From Betaproteobacteria bacterium Ga0077526 (lineage in GTDB: Bacteria > Pseudomonadota > Gammaproteobacteria > Burkholderiales > Ga0077523), in contig LNDV01000034.1 in NCBI GenBank assembly GCA_001464765.1, positions 186,001 to 250,000 of the forward strand: a stretch of DNA of 64,000 nt, given 5' to 3'. Both the position numbers and the translations under genes were made by a program. Positions 9,062 through 17,552 of this stretch are shown piece by piece. The notes under the pieces are model-generated. The model ran no database searches. It was not told where the DNA came from and saw nothing but the letters and a program-made list of their open reading frames with translations. The number at the start of each line of letters is the position of its first letter. The first letter of the stretch is position 1.

Positions 9062-9160
9062 GGTCTGGTCTCCGAATCTGAGTTGCTGTTTTTGGGGCAC
9101 GTTGTGGTCGAAGTCGAGCGCGCAACGGGCACAGGAGTTTGACGAACCTCCTTTATTGAC

Positions 9161-9190
9161 AGGATATCTCTCAATTGTTGGCTATTGCAA
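9161..9190 (-). promoter_or_regulatory. Candidate sigma-70 promoter of the VPLPA-CTERM gene
   Basis: On the minus strand, TTGCAA (9190-9185), an 18-base spacer and TATCCT (9166-9161), about 100 bases before the start codon. It lies in the most A/T-rich part of the gap. A weak match, read by eye. Confidence 0.3.
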
Positions 9191-9343
9191 CCAGATATCT
9201 ATCTGCACCTTGACGGCGGCACGGCATCGACCACATCACCAGGTAAGGTGCGCGGAACTGCAAGGTGCGTCAGGGTTTCCCGAACGTATCGACGGATTCT
9301 CCGAAACCTTCGCCCGTTGGGCTCGCGCATCAGCGGCGGACGC

Positions 9344-9375
9344 ACACCGGGGTCAGGTCTAGAAAAGATGCACGC
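9344..9375 (-). repeat. 32-base direct repeat, copy 2 (GGGGTCAGGTC element)
   Basis: Perfect 32-base match to 7318-7349, same orientation. Flanking bases differ on both sides, so the match is bounded. Confidence 0.75.
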
Positions 9376-9563
9376 CGAGGCGGGCTTCGGGACCACGCGA
9401 TTGCAGCACCAGTGAAGTGAAACATGAGCCCCATGCCCGGCGAGCGGCCGGAGACATTGCGAAGGATCGCCGGGGCAGTTACGGCTTCAGGTGAGGACGA
9501 CCGAGCTGTTCCCAGCGAGGACAGGCGCGCTCTGAGAGGACGCGTCTCGCCGGCCAGGCGCCG

Positions 9564-10493
9564 TCAGGGCACTCGCCGCTGCAGCGGCCGCCAGTCGTGG
9601 GTCGATCCGCTGTTCGGATCGACGTTCGGATCGTTGCTGCCGATGATGGTGCCGCGTTCGTTGATCCAGTAGTGCTGGTGACTGTTGGGCAGTTCCAGCG
9701 GGGCGCGGGCATCGTACGGGTTCGAGTAGGTCTGCACGTTGCCGAGTGTTTCGCGGAACTGCGTGTTGTTGCGGTCCTGGGAGGCGTTGCGGGCGTCCGT
9801 CACGCCCTGCCAGTTGCGCTGCGACCAGTCGCGATACTGGCGTGCCGCTTCGGCATAGGCGGTCGAGTTCTTGAGGTTCTGCTCCATGATGCCCCGCGCC
9901 CCGAAGGCCGCGCCGTTGCTCGCCGAGATCTGGTCCGCCACCAACGGCAGCCAGCTCGCGTACCCGCGCCACTGCTGCGCGTCGGAAAGAGCGGCCGTCA
10001 TGGCCATTACCGCCGAATCATAGGCCGGCGCAATGTGGACCTTGGCCACGCCTTCGCACGGGGCACCGTTGATGTAGTAGCGGACCGGAAACTCGACTGC
10101 CTGCGCGAAGCCGGCCACCGGGCGCGTTGCCCGCGGCTGACCGAGTTGCAGGCCTTCGGGCCGGATGGCCATGAGCCTCTCGTACGCGTACTGGGCCGGC
10201 GGGTAGCCGGGCGGCATGCCGGCGTTGCCAACCATGACCGTGAGTGCGCGGCTGTCCGGCGCGACGAGGGTCAGAGCGAACTGACCGTCCTCGCCCACCC
10301 GCCAGCCCGGCGGCAGGGCGTAGTTGAAGAACCGACCCTGGGCGATGGCGAGTTGAGGTGGTCGTGCCTGCGGCTTGACGGCGCCGCGCGCGGCGGGGCG
10401 GACCTCGGTGAAGCCGCGGGGGATGGCCTGGGCCGCGGCGTCTAGCGTGACTGCGAGGAGCAGGCTGGCGAGAAAAGTGAAAGTGCGCGTCAT
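9564..10493 (-). CDS. Exported hypothetical protein
   Basis: A 309-residue protein with a signal peptide (MTRTFTFLASLLLAVTLDAAAQA). The central part (FFNYALPPGWRVGEDGQFALTLVAPD) resembles proteins that start with a PPGW-type strand. The C-terminal third, from AARQYRDWSQRNW onward, is Asn/Gln-rich and contains NSHQHYWINERG. No catalytic motif recognised. ATG 10493 is chosen for the signal peptide. It lies 34 bases after the antitoxin stop and could be read from the same transcript. Confidence 0.65.
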   Translation of the reverse strand: MTRTFTFLASLLLAVTLDAAAQAIPRGFTEVRPAARGAVKPQARPPQLAIAQGRFFNYALPPGWRVGEDGQFALTLVAPDSRALTVMVGNAGMPPGYPPAQYAYERLMAIRPEGLQLGQPRATRPVAGFAQAVEFPVRYYINGAPCEGVAKVHIAPAYDSAVMAMTAALSDAQQWRGYASWLPLVADQISASNGAAFGARGIMEQNLKNSTAYAEAARQYRDWSQRNWQGVTDARNASQDRNNTQFRETLGNVQTYSNPYDARAPLELPNSHQHYWINERGTIIGSNDPNVDPNSGSTHDWRPLQRRVP

Positions 10494-10527
10494 TTGCTGA
10501 ACTCTCCCTTGGTCGGGGGGCCGGAGG

Positions 10528-10863
10528 TCAGCCATCCCCGCGAGTCGTACGTCGGGTGGTCTGCTTTGTCCTCGAGGTCGCTCTGGCGGCACCAATCTCG
10601 CGCTCCTCGAGGCGCCCTGTAACGTACTTGTGCAGGATGCTAGCGATCAAGGTCTGGTAAGGCATACCTTCCGCCAGAGCACGGACCTGGATGTCCTGCA
10701 GGTCACCCTCGGAGAGGCGGATGTTGACTCTGCGATCCTTGGCGGCAGTGGCGCGCGCGGCTGCCTTCAGGCGGTTGAGCTCCGTCTTCGAGGCGATGGA
10801 AGTCAACGCGCCCGACTCGTAGGCTTCGATGATCTCCTCGTCGGAGGGATCAGTCGGAGGCAT
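10528..10863 (-). CDS. CopG/BrnA-like antitoxin
   Basis: A 111-residue putative antitoxin. It begins MPPTDPSDEEIIEAYESGAL, continues with DRRVNIRLSEGDLQDIQVRA, the ribbon and first helix of a ribbon-helix-helix DNA-binding domain, and ends in a basic Arg/Thr tail. Antitoxins of this class neutralise a BrnT-type RNase and repress their own operon. ATG 10863 overlaps the end of the toxin gene by 14 bases, implying coupling. A start at 10950 would run far into the toxin gene. Confidence 0.8.
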   Translation of the reverse strand: MPPTDPSDEEIIEAYESGALTSIASKTELNRLKAAARATAAKDRRVNIRLSEGDLQDIQVRALAEGMPYQTLIASILHKYVTGRLEEREIGAARATSRTKQTTRRTTRGDG

Positions 10864-11143
10864 CGGGCTCACCGGCGTGGAGGTAGTCGCGCGTGGCCTT
10901 CCGGCTCGGGATGATGGTCTTGAGGAAGTAATAGTCGGCTTCTTCGACATAAGGCACCAGATAGACGTAGGCGTCCCAACTCACGACGAGGATCTTCTGA
11001 TTCGGATACCGATCCGGGTTCGGGTGAACCAGCACATCCAGAAGACCATCACCCTCGACAGCAACAACGACGCGCTCAAACGATACCCCGCGAGAAGTCA
11101 GCAGTTCCCCGTTCTTCTCTGCGCTCCACCGGAAGGGCTTCAT
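10850..11143 (-). CDS. BrnT-like toxin
   Basis: A 97-residue protein with the BrnT-family layout: FRWSAEKNGELLTSRGVSFERVV, then HPNPDRYPNQKILVV, then DAYVYLVPYV, and the family hallmark KTIIPSRKAT near the C-terminus. BrnT proteins are RelE-like ribonucleases held in check by the antitoxin encoded just downstream. The order toxin then antitoxin, with overlapping reading frames, is typical for this family and the reverse of most type II modules. Confidence 0.85.
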   Translation of the reverse strand: MKPFRWSAEKNGELLTSRGVSFERVVVAVEGDGLLDVLVHPNPDRYPNQKILVVSWDAYVYLVPYVEEADYYFLKTIIPSRKATRDYLHAGEPDASD

Positions 11144-11240
11144 GGTTCGAGTCTACCGCCATGTGTGCCTTTTGTCTTCATCCTGACCACCAAAGCGATC
11201 GGGCAAAGCGCATTGCAGGGGGGACCGGCCGACACGGCGG

Positions 11241-12188
11241 TCAGGCGCTTTGCCGTTTTGAAGTCCACATGCCGACAACCGGGCCCAGCCCGAACTTCCA
11301 GACCAACGCCGTCAGCCCGCCAAGAGCAAGACCGACCAAACCGGAGATCGCAGCGCCAGCAAACCAGCCGACGAGCCCGCCGCCCAGCGCTTTCGACAGT
11401 TGGTGAATGCCGTCCTCCGGTGCGTGGAACCCGAACTCGGCCAGACCGTGAATGACGATGCCGCCACCCACCCACAGCATCGCCAGAGTGCCGACCACGC
11501 TCAGCACCTTCAGAACGTACGGCATGCCCTTGACGATGGCGCGCCCGAACGTCGCCAAAGGGGGCGGCTTGCGGGTCATTGCCACACCGACATCATCGGC
11601 CTTGACGATGAGCGCCACCGCCCCATACACCGCGAGCGTAATGCCAAGCCCGACCACCGCAAGCACGGCAGCCTTCATCACGAAGCTCGCTTCACCGACG
11701 ACCGAAAGCGTGATGGCCATGATCTCGGCAGACAGAATGAAGTCCGTGCGGATAGCGCTGGCCACCTGTCGTTTCTCGAGTTCCTTGGGGTCCGCATCGG
11801 AAAGCTCTGCCACGGATGACTTCGCGTTTGCCGGGCGCACCATCTCGCGGACCTTGCCGAAACCCTCCGCACAGAGGAACAGACCACCCAACACCAGTAA
11901 CGGCATGATCGACCACGACGCGAACGACGAAAGCGCCAGCGCGCCTGGCAGCAGGAACAGCAGCTTGTTTCGAATGGAGCCCCACGCGATCTTGCCGATG
12001 ATCGGCAGTTCCCGATCGGCAGCGAAACCGACCACGTACCGGGGCGTGACGGCCGCATCGTCGATGACGATACCTGCTGCCTTGCTGCCCGCCTTGGCGG
12101 CCTGCCCTACCACGTCGTCAACGGATGCCGACGCAATCTTGGCGATCGCCGCCACATCGTCCAGCAGCGCTAGCAGACCGGAAGCCAT
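11241..12188 (-). CDS. DUF808 (YedI-like) inner-membrane protein
   Basis: A 315-residue polytopic membrane protein. It starts MASGLLALLDDVAAIAKIASASVDD, the conserved opening of the DUF808/YedI family. It contains GKIAWGSIRNKL and LVLGGLFLCAEGFGKV, also typical, and about seven hydrophobic segments. The family function is not established. ATG 12188 is chosen because the family starts there; the 36-residue upstream extension is arginine-rich and not conserved-looking. Confidence 0.9.
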   Translation of the reverse strand: MASGLLALLDDVAAIAKIASASVDDVVGQAAKAGSKAAGIVIDDAAVTPRYVVGFAADRELPIIGKIAWGSIRNKLLFLLPGALALSSFASWSIMPLLVLGGLFLCAEGFGKVREMVRPANAKSSVAELSDADPKELEKRQVASAIRTDFILSAEIMAITLSVVGEASFVMKAAVLAVVGLGITLAVYGAVALIVKADDVGVAMTRKPPPLATFGRAIVKGMPYVLKVLSVVGTLAMLWVGGGIVIHGLAEFGFHAPEDGIHQLSKALGGGLVGWFAGAAISGLVGLALGGLTALVWKFGLGPVVGMWTSKRQSA

Positions 12189-12446
12189 GAGTGTTCTCGT
12201 CCTGGTTGGTGAATCAGTGGCACTTCGAAGCGCGCAGCATGCTGCACCGGAGCGTACGGCGCGGGCTCGCTGCAAGCCTCGACCGACGTACTGCACCGCG
12301 ACTGCGTCTGGCGCGGAGCGAAATCAGGCAATGGAAATCTCCGCAACTTGCTTCGGGCCTTCTTGTTGCCCCGGGCGACTGCGGCTGGCAGATTCTCTCA
12401 TGCAAGGCTGTTGTTCCAGCCGCTCGGCTGCCGCCGGAGAGCCTTT

Positions 12447-13337
12447 ATGTCCTCGTACGCATCGCGAGCGCTTTCGGCGTTCGTACTGCTCGTTCCACTG
12501 CAAATGTCCTGGGGAGGCGAGTATGCCCCCAGGACAGATCCGCCCGGGCCTCACGCGAACCAGGCGGACCTGGACCGCCGCACACGCTGGCTCATCGGCT
12601 CGGGCGTGGGCGCCACGTATTTGTACGGCCTGACCAGCTGGTGGGGCGATGGGTTCCGGAGCGAGTTCAAGGTCGAGCGGGAAGGCTGGTTCGGGCGCGA
12701 CTCGAAGCATGGGGGGCAGGACAAGCTTGGTCACTACATGTTCACCTACGCTGGCGCCCGCCTCCTCACCTGGGGACTGGAATCCTTCGGTCACACGCGG
12801 GAGAAGGCAATCTGGCTGGGAGCGGGAACCGCGTTCGCGGCGCTGTCCGGAGTCGAGGTGATCGACGGGTTCGCCAGGAGGTGGAGCTTCGGACCGGAAG
12901 ATTTCGCCATGAACTCCGCGGGCGCGGCGGCGGCTGTCTTGCTCGAACAGAACCCGAAGCTCGATCGGATGTTCGACTTTCGCATTCATTACAGCCCATC
13001 GGTCCGCCAGGACGGCACGCGGCGCGACTGGGAACCCATCAGTGATTACGCCGGCCAGACCTACTACTTCGTTACCAAGGCCGAGGGGTTCGAGGCGCTG
13101 GATCGGTTGCCCGGCCTGCGATACCTGGAGATGTCGCTCGGGTACCAGGCCCGCGGATTCGAGACCGGCGGGGAGCCAGCGCGATTCAGCTATTTGGGCG
13201 TGTCGCTCAATCTCGGCAAACTCCTTCGGGAGCACGTCATCTCGGAAGGCAGGCCGCGACTTCGCAAGGTCAGCGACAACCTCTTCGAATACGTGCAGTT
13301 CCCAGTCTCCGGAACTTGGGCTGAGAGGCGCTATTGA
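12447..13337 (+). CDS. DUF2279 (YfiM-like) exported or membrane protein
   Basis: A 296-residue protein. A hydrophobic N-terminus (SALSAFVLLVPLQMSWGG) precedes a region with KHGGQDKLGHYMFTYAGARL, the D-K-x-x-H signature of the YfiM/DUF2279 family. It ends in membrane- and porin-like strands (GLRYLEMSLGYQARGF, ARFSYLGVSLNLGKLL), suggesting an outer-membrane-facing C-terminal part. ATG 12447 has CCGGAGA upstream. Divergent from the DUF808 gene. Function unknown. Confidence 0.75.
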   Translation: MSSYASRALSAFVLLVPLQMSWGGEYAPRTDPPGPHANQADLDRRTRWLIGSGVGATYLYGLTSWWGDGFRSEFKVEREGWFGRDSKHGGQDKLGHYMFTYAGARLLTWGLESFGHTREKAIWLGAGTAFAALSGVEVIDGFARRWSFGPEDFAMNSAGAAAAVLLEQNPKLDRMFDFRIHYSPSVRQDGTRRDWEPISDYAGQTYYFVTKAEGFEALDRLPGLRYLEMSLGYQARGFETGGEPARFSYLGVSLNLGKLLREHVISEGRPRLRKVSDNLFEYVQFPVSGTWAERRY

Positions 13338-13570
13338 AGCGCAGGCAAGGCCCCAGCGGAGCGAGTCCAAGCCGGTGACTCTCGCACGAAAGCACCACAC
13401 GCAAGACAACCGCCGGTGCGGCGTCGGAAATGAACGTTCGCGAGGAACACGGCCACCTCACGCACAACGCACGCGGACCGGAGAGGCAGGTCCACGTGCG
13501 GCGGTATGCGTGATCCCGGCGCGACGCTCCGCGCCGGAGTGTGACGGCGTCCCGGTGGGCGGGGTTCGCC

Positions 13571-14131
13571 TTACTGAGGCGTGAACGGGAGGGACGAATG
13601 GTGCACGACGATCACGAGCTTGCCATCGTCGGTCTTGCGGAACTTCCAGGTCTTGTCGACCGTGGTGACCTTGCCGGTCTTGTCGGTGATCATCACGTTG
13701 CCCATGGTCGTGGCCACGTCACCGGTGATGTAGATCGCGGCATTCTTGATCTCGACGTTGCGCCAGCCCTTGAGCGCAAACCCCGTGTCCTTCGGGAACG
13801 CGGGATCGCTGCCCACGAAGTAGGCAAGCGCGCCTTCGCGGGTGGTGCGGAACGTCTGCGGTGCCACCGTTAGCGTCGGCTTGAAGAGCACCGGGCCGTA
13901 CTTGTAGCCATAGGCGGAGTCGATCACCTTCTCGGCGAGTTGCTTGGCGGCCGCGTGCCCTTGCTTCTCGTAGGTCGTGGAGATCGAAACCAGCGCCTCG
14001 CCCCATGCCTTCTGGGCGGCGAGCACTTCGGATTCGGTGATGTTCGTGTTGACGACGCTCGAGTTGGCAAAGACGGGAGCGGAAACCGAGAACGCGAGTA
14101 CGACGGCAGCGGCGATGGGCAACATCTTCAT
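13571..14131 (-). CDS. Exported protein of NTF2/SnoaL-like type
   Basis: A 186-residue protein with a signal peptide (MKMLPIAAAVVLAFSVSAPVFA). The mature part has the helix-then-strands order of an NTF2-like fold: AQKAWGEALVSISTTYEKQG, IDSAYGYKYGPVLFKPTLT, EGALAYFVGSD and TWKFRKTDDGKLVIVVHHSS. Close relatives often have no assigned reaction. ATG 14131 has AAGGAG just upstream. It is divergent from the histidine kinase gene. Confidence 0.75.
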   Translation of the reverse strand: MKMLPIAAAVVLAFSVSAPVFANSSVVNTNITESEVLAAQKAWGEALVSISTTYEKQGHAAAKQLAEKVIDSAYGYKYGPVLFKPTLTVAPQTFRTTREGALAYFVGSDPAFPKDTGFALKGWRNVEIKNAAIYITGDVATTMGNVMITDKTGKVTTVDKTWKFRKTDDGKLVIVVHHSSLPFTPQ

Positions 14132-14310
14132 TTTGGAACTCCTTCTGTCGGTTGAACGATGGAGCCAGTAGAACACCCACGCATAACGGGTCACTGAACA
14201 CCCGATGATCACGCGTTGAAAGCAACATTAATTCTTCATGAACACTCCGCGGCTCCGTCGGCCTCGTACGCTGTCACCGCCCTCAAGAAGATCCGCACGC
14301 CCCGCCTGCA

Positions 14311-14336
14311 TTCATTCCCGGTTCATCTTCGGTTCA
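14311..14336 (+). promoter_or_regulatory. Candidate OmpR-type operator: three TTCA repeats at 11-base spacing
   Basis: TTCA occurs at 14311, 14322 and 14333, exactly one DNA turn (11 bases) apart, twice as GGTTCA. Tandem half-sites on one helix face, just upstream of a -10 box, are the arrangement bound by winged-helix OmpR/PhoB regulators. The next operon encodes one, so autoregulation is likely. Confidence 0.5.
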
Positions 14337-14358
14337 AGTGCGATGCATGTCGCCTGCC

Positions 14359-14364
14359 TATAAT
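14359..14364 (+). promoter_or_regulatory. Consensus -10 box of the two-component operon
   Basis: A perfect TATAAT, six bases before the ATG at 14371, with no good -35. Transcription would start at or next to the ATG, giving a leaderless or nearly leaderless message. The operator above could supply the missing -35 function. Confidence 0.5.
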
Positions 14365-14370
14365 TCCGAC

Positions 14371-15990
14371 ATGTTCCGCAAACGCCTCACCATCGCCCTC
14401 GCTGTCCTGGCTGCCGCCACCGTCGCCCAGGGGGGATTCGCCTTGTGGTCCGCCCACGTGGCGGAAACGCAGGTGATTCGCGGCCGGATCGCCAGCGATA
14501 TCCAGCAGGGCTTCCTGGAGCTTTCGGCCCGCAAGCAGCGATTGCGCACGTGGGTGGTTCAGATGCTGCTCGGCGCCAACGCCGATCTCGCACAACGAGA
14601 AATCCTCCACGCCGAGATGCGTGAGATCCTGCAGCGGCTGAACGGTCTCTCCCAGCAGGCGGTGGCACTCGACAATTCCGAGGCCACGCGATACGAACAC
14701 GAAAATCGCAAGAGTTCCCTGACCGTTCTGGACCAGAGCCTGGGCGAGTTGGAGCGAACCGTCGCGGCGGCTCGCCCTCTCGATGCGGACGCCGACCCGC
14801 GGGAGGCCTGGGACACGATCTCGAAGGTGTTCGATGTGTCCCAGGGGCACGACCTCAGGACCCTGGTCGCGCAGAGCATCGAAAGAGAAGCTGTTGCGAA
14901 GGCGCGAGAACGTGCCGCAGCCGACGCCTCGTTGCGCGGAATGCGCACGCTCTGGCTCGGCGCCGCGGGTACCCTCGCCGTTGCGGCGCTGCTGCTGGGG
15001 GTCTATTTCGCTCGCGCGCTTCGCGGACCGCTCGACAAGCTGAGTGCGGGAGCGTCCGCTCTGCAGAATGGCCAGTTCGATCACCGGATCGCTCTCGACG
15101 GCGCCGATGAATTCGCCGCTGTCGCCCGCAGCATGAACGCCATGGCGGCAGAACTCGCCGAGCACCGGGCCCGCGAGGCCGAAGCCCGCCACCGGCTGGA
15201 GGAACTTGTGCAGTCCCGTACCGCGGAGCTTCAGGGTGCGCTGGGGGCGCTGCAGGAGATGGATGTCCGTCGTCGACAGCTTCTCGCTGACATCAGCCAT
15301 GAGTTGCGCACGCCCACCACGGCGATTCGCGGCGAGGCCGAGGTGACGCTTCGCGGCCAGGCCCATACGGTGGAGGACTACCGGTCCACCCTGCAACGCA
15401 TCGTGGAGATCGCCCGGCAACTGGGCCGGGTAATCGACGATCTCCTCACCATGACTCGCAGCGATACCGACTCGCTCGCCTTGAAGCGCCAGCAGATGGA
15501 CGTGGGCGTGGCGCTGGCAGAAGCGGTCGATCAGGCGCGTGCCATCGCCGCCGAACGCAACATCCACATCCAGGCACCATCGACCGGCACCGTACTGACG
15601 ATCATGGGAGATGCGCTCCGGCTGCGTCAGTTGTTCATGCTGCTGCTGGACAACGCGATCCGTTACTCCCGACCCGGCGGCACCGTCGAGGTGGAAGTCC
15701 GCACCCCGCAGGAGGTTCTCGTCACGCCATTTTGCGAGGTACGCGTTCGCGACCACGGCATCGGCATTCCCGACAATGAACTGACGCGCGTTTTCGAGCG
15801 CCACTTCCGTGGCGAAGAAGCACGACGGCACCGCGCCGACGGCAGCGGGCTCGGGCTTTCCATCGGGTTGGCGCTCGCACGCGCGCATGGAGGAGAAGTC
15901 TCCATGGAGAGCTCTCCCGATACGGGGACGACCGCCATCGTCCGGTTGCCGCTGCTCGCACCGTCGCCCGCCTATCCGGTGACCTCATGA
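14371..15990 (+). CDS. Membrane sensor histidine kinase
   Basis: A 539-residue kinase. TM1 (about residues 5-25) is followed by a helical periplasmic region, TM2 (about residues 196-216) and a HAMP domain. A coiled coil leads into HisKA with phospho-accepting His310 in ISHELRTP. The HATPase_c domain shows LDNAIRY (N box), DHGIGIP (G1) and GSGLGLSIG (G2). The signal sensed is unknown. ATG 14371 lies six bases after TATAAT. The stop overlaps the response regulator start by four bases (ATGA), so the pair is translationally coupled. Confidence 0.9.
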   Translation: MFRKRLTIALAVLAAATVAQGGFALWSAHVAETQVIRGRIASDIQQGFLELSARKQRLRTWVVQMLLGANADLAQREILHAEMREILQRLNGLSQQAVALDNSEATRYEHENRKSSLTVLDQSLGELERTVAAARPLDADADPREAWDTISKVFDVSQGHDLRTLVAQSIEREAVAKARERAAADASLRGMRTLWLGAAGTLAVAALLLGVYFARALRGPLDKLSAGASALQNGQFDHRIALDGADEFAAVARSMNAMAAELAEHRAREAEARHRLEELVQSRTAELQGALGALQEMDVRRRQLLADISHELRTPTTAIRGEAEVTLRGQAHTVEDYRSTLQRIVEIARQLGRVIDDLLTMTRSDTDSLALKRQQMDVGVALAEAVDQARAIAAERNIHIQAPSTGTVLTIMGDALRLRQLFMLLLDNAIRYSRPGGTVEVEVRTPQEVLVTPFCEVRVRDHGIGIPDNELTRVFERHFRGEEARRHRADGSGLGLSIGLALARAHGGEVSMESSPDTGTTAIVRLPLLAPSPAYPVTS

Positions 15991-16694
15991 ACATTCTCGT
16001 CGTGGAAGACGACGCGCGCATCTCTGGGTTTCTGGAGCGGGGGCTCAAGGCCGAGGGGCACCGTGTGCAGCTCGCGACGACTGGGGCCGAAGGACTTGCG
16101 CTCGCAATGGATGCCGCGCGTGCGGCGCGTGAGGACGGCGTCACAACCATCGTTCTCCTCGACATCATGCTCCCCGGGATGAACGGCCTGGAGGTCTGCC
16201 AGACGCTGCGCGCCGCGCAAGTCCAGCTCCCGATCCTCATGCTGACCGCACTTGGTTCGGTAGAGGATCGCGTCAACGGCCTCAAGCTCGGTGCCGACGA
16301 TTACCTGGTGAAGCCCTTCGCCTTCGAAGAACTGCTGGCCCGGATCGACGCACTTGGGCGCCGCAGCCGGGAATTGACGCAGTCGGCCCCGCACCGCCTG
16401 GTGGTCGCCGATCTCGAGCTGGATCTCGTCACGATGCGCGCCTCGCGTGGCGGGCAGGCCATCAATCTCACCGCGAAGGAGCTGGCCCTGCTGGAGCTGC
16501 TGATGTCCGCACCCGGCCGCCTCTTCAGTCGTGAGCGGATCCTCGCGAATGTGTGGGGCAGCAGCGAAGCGCCCCTCACGAACGTCGTGGACGTCTACAT
16601 TCGGCGCCTGCGCGAGAAGATCGACGATGGCCACGAGCGCCCGCTCATCCACACCATGCGCGGGCTGGGCTACCGGTTGGAGGCGGCGGCCTGA
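15987..16694 (+). CDS. OmpR-family response regulator
   Basis: A 235-residue regulator. The receiver domain (residues 1-120) has the acidic pair ED at 7-8, phosphorylation site Asp59 in LLDIMLPGMNG and the conserved Lys in DYLVKPF. The C-terminal winged helix (about 140-232) has LTAKELALLELLM and the recognition helix region VDVYIRRLREKI. It is cognate partner of the overlapping kinase. The three TTCA repeats at 14311-14336 are a plausible binding site for it. Confidence 0.93.
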   Translation: MNILVVEDDARISGFLERGLKAEGHRVQLATTGAEGLALAMDAARAAREDGVTTIVLLDIMLPGMNGLEVCQTLRAAQVQLPILMLTALGSVEDRVNGLKLGADDYLVKPFAFEELLARIDALGRRSRELTQSAPHRLVVADLELDLVTMRASRGGQAINLTAKELALLELLMSAPGRLFSRERILANVWGSSEAPLTNVVDVYIRRLREKIDDGHERPLIHTMRGLGYRLEAAA

Positions 16695-16866
16695 GGGGCT
16701 GCGATACCGACTGCTCCCACATTTATCTTGTCAGCGCATCCGACTAAGGAAAGTTTCGCCACATAAACGCCAGGAACTCACGCGCCGGCGCATCTGCGCA
16801 CCCGGGTGCGGCGCCTGTACTCGGAGCGGGTGTGGCTCGCGATAGCCAATGCGATAGCGATGGCCG

Positions 16867-17301
16867 TCACTGTAGGCGAGTCAAGTCCCGCGCCGGAAGC
16901 AAATCCTCGAAGTCCCGATCGAACGTTACCAAATGCTCGCCGCAACTCTGCACAGCGGCAGCAATCCAGGCGTCAGTGACGAAGTTGCCTCCTCGCCCAT
17001 GCGAAAGGAGGAGACTCCGGAAGCTTGGCCACTCATTCACGCCCTGGCCCGCTACCGCGCCCTCGACCTGAAGGATGGCGTCTAGGAATGCAACAGCATC
17101 CTCGATTGAGTCCGGGTTCACGAAGACGCGAGGATTCGTAACCAAACGAATGAAACCGGCGAACACCACGGGCAACAGTACCAGCGTTGCCTGCCCCACG
17201 GCACAAGCTCGGCACGCTTCCTCGAGCCATGCTCTCGCCTCTGGATGGTGCGAATGATCCTTCCGGAACGCAGCCACCAACACATTGACATCTGGGGTCA
17301 C
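16867..17301 (-). CDS. vapC: PIN-domain ribonuclease toxin (VapC-like)
   Basis: A 144-residue PIN-domain protein. Conserved acidic residues fit the fold: Asp4 in TPDVNVLVAAF, an acidic residue in the middle helix, and Asp residues in FVTDAWIAA and VTFDRDFEDL. PIN toxins cleave RNA with Mg2+ and are inhibited by a VapB partner. Its start overlaps the antitoxin stop by four bases, the standard coupled arrangement. Confidence 0.88.
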   Translation of the reverse strand: MTPDVNVLVAAFRKDHSHHPEARAWLEEACRACAVGQATLVLLPVVFAGFIRLVTNPRVFVNPDSIEDAVAFLDAILQVEGAVAGQGVNEWPSFRSLLLSHGRGGNFVTDAWIAAAVQSCGEHLVTFDRDFEDLLPARDLTRLQ

Positions 17302-17552
17302 GCGTCCGCCGCGTCGAAGAGCGAACGATTGCTCGTTCCATCGATGTCGGGCCTGAGTCCGCCACGCTTTGACGATACGGGTATATCGGGAAGAGTGGAC
17401 ACCGTGCGGGATCGCTTGCGACGCAACCGGAGCACCAAACCTTCTTCGATGATCTTGGTGAGAGTGCTCTTTTCGCGCGTCGCTACGGCTTTGGCCCTGG
17501 CGACGAGATCGTCATTGAGATTTAGGGTGGTCTTCACTGGCGTCACCTTCAC
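17298..17552 (-). CDS. vapB: VapB-like antitoxin (ribbon-helix-helix)
   Basis: An 84-residue antitoxin. The N-terminus VKTTLNLNDDLVARAKAVA is a ribbon-helix-helix DNA-binding start of the DUF2191/VapB kind. The C-terminal tail (GTSNRSLFDAADA) is typical of the region that wraps the toxin. The start is GTG 17552. Expected to repress its own operon as a complex with the PIN toxin. Confidence 0.85.
   Translation of the reverse strand: MKVTPVKTTLNLNDDLVARAKAVATREKSTLTKIIEEGLVLRLRRKRSRTVSTLPDIPVSSKRGGLRPDIDGTSNRSLFDAADA

Larger units (their letters stand above)
9062..9563. other. 502-base gap: promoter of the surface protein and second repeat copy
   Basis: Holds an A/T-richer stretch (about 9140-9200) with a candidate minus-strand promoter, and the second 32-base repeat. 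No gene supported. Confidence 0.5.

Noticed and set aside
9085..9190. Sigma-54 promoter for the VPLPA-CTERM gene, as in some PEP-CTERM systems.
   Set aside because: A TTGC lies on the minus strand near 9120, but the GG expected ten bases before its GC is CC, so the GG-N10-GC core is absent.
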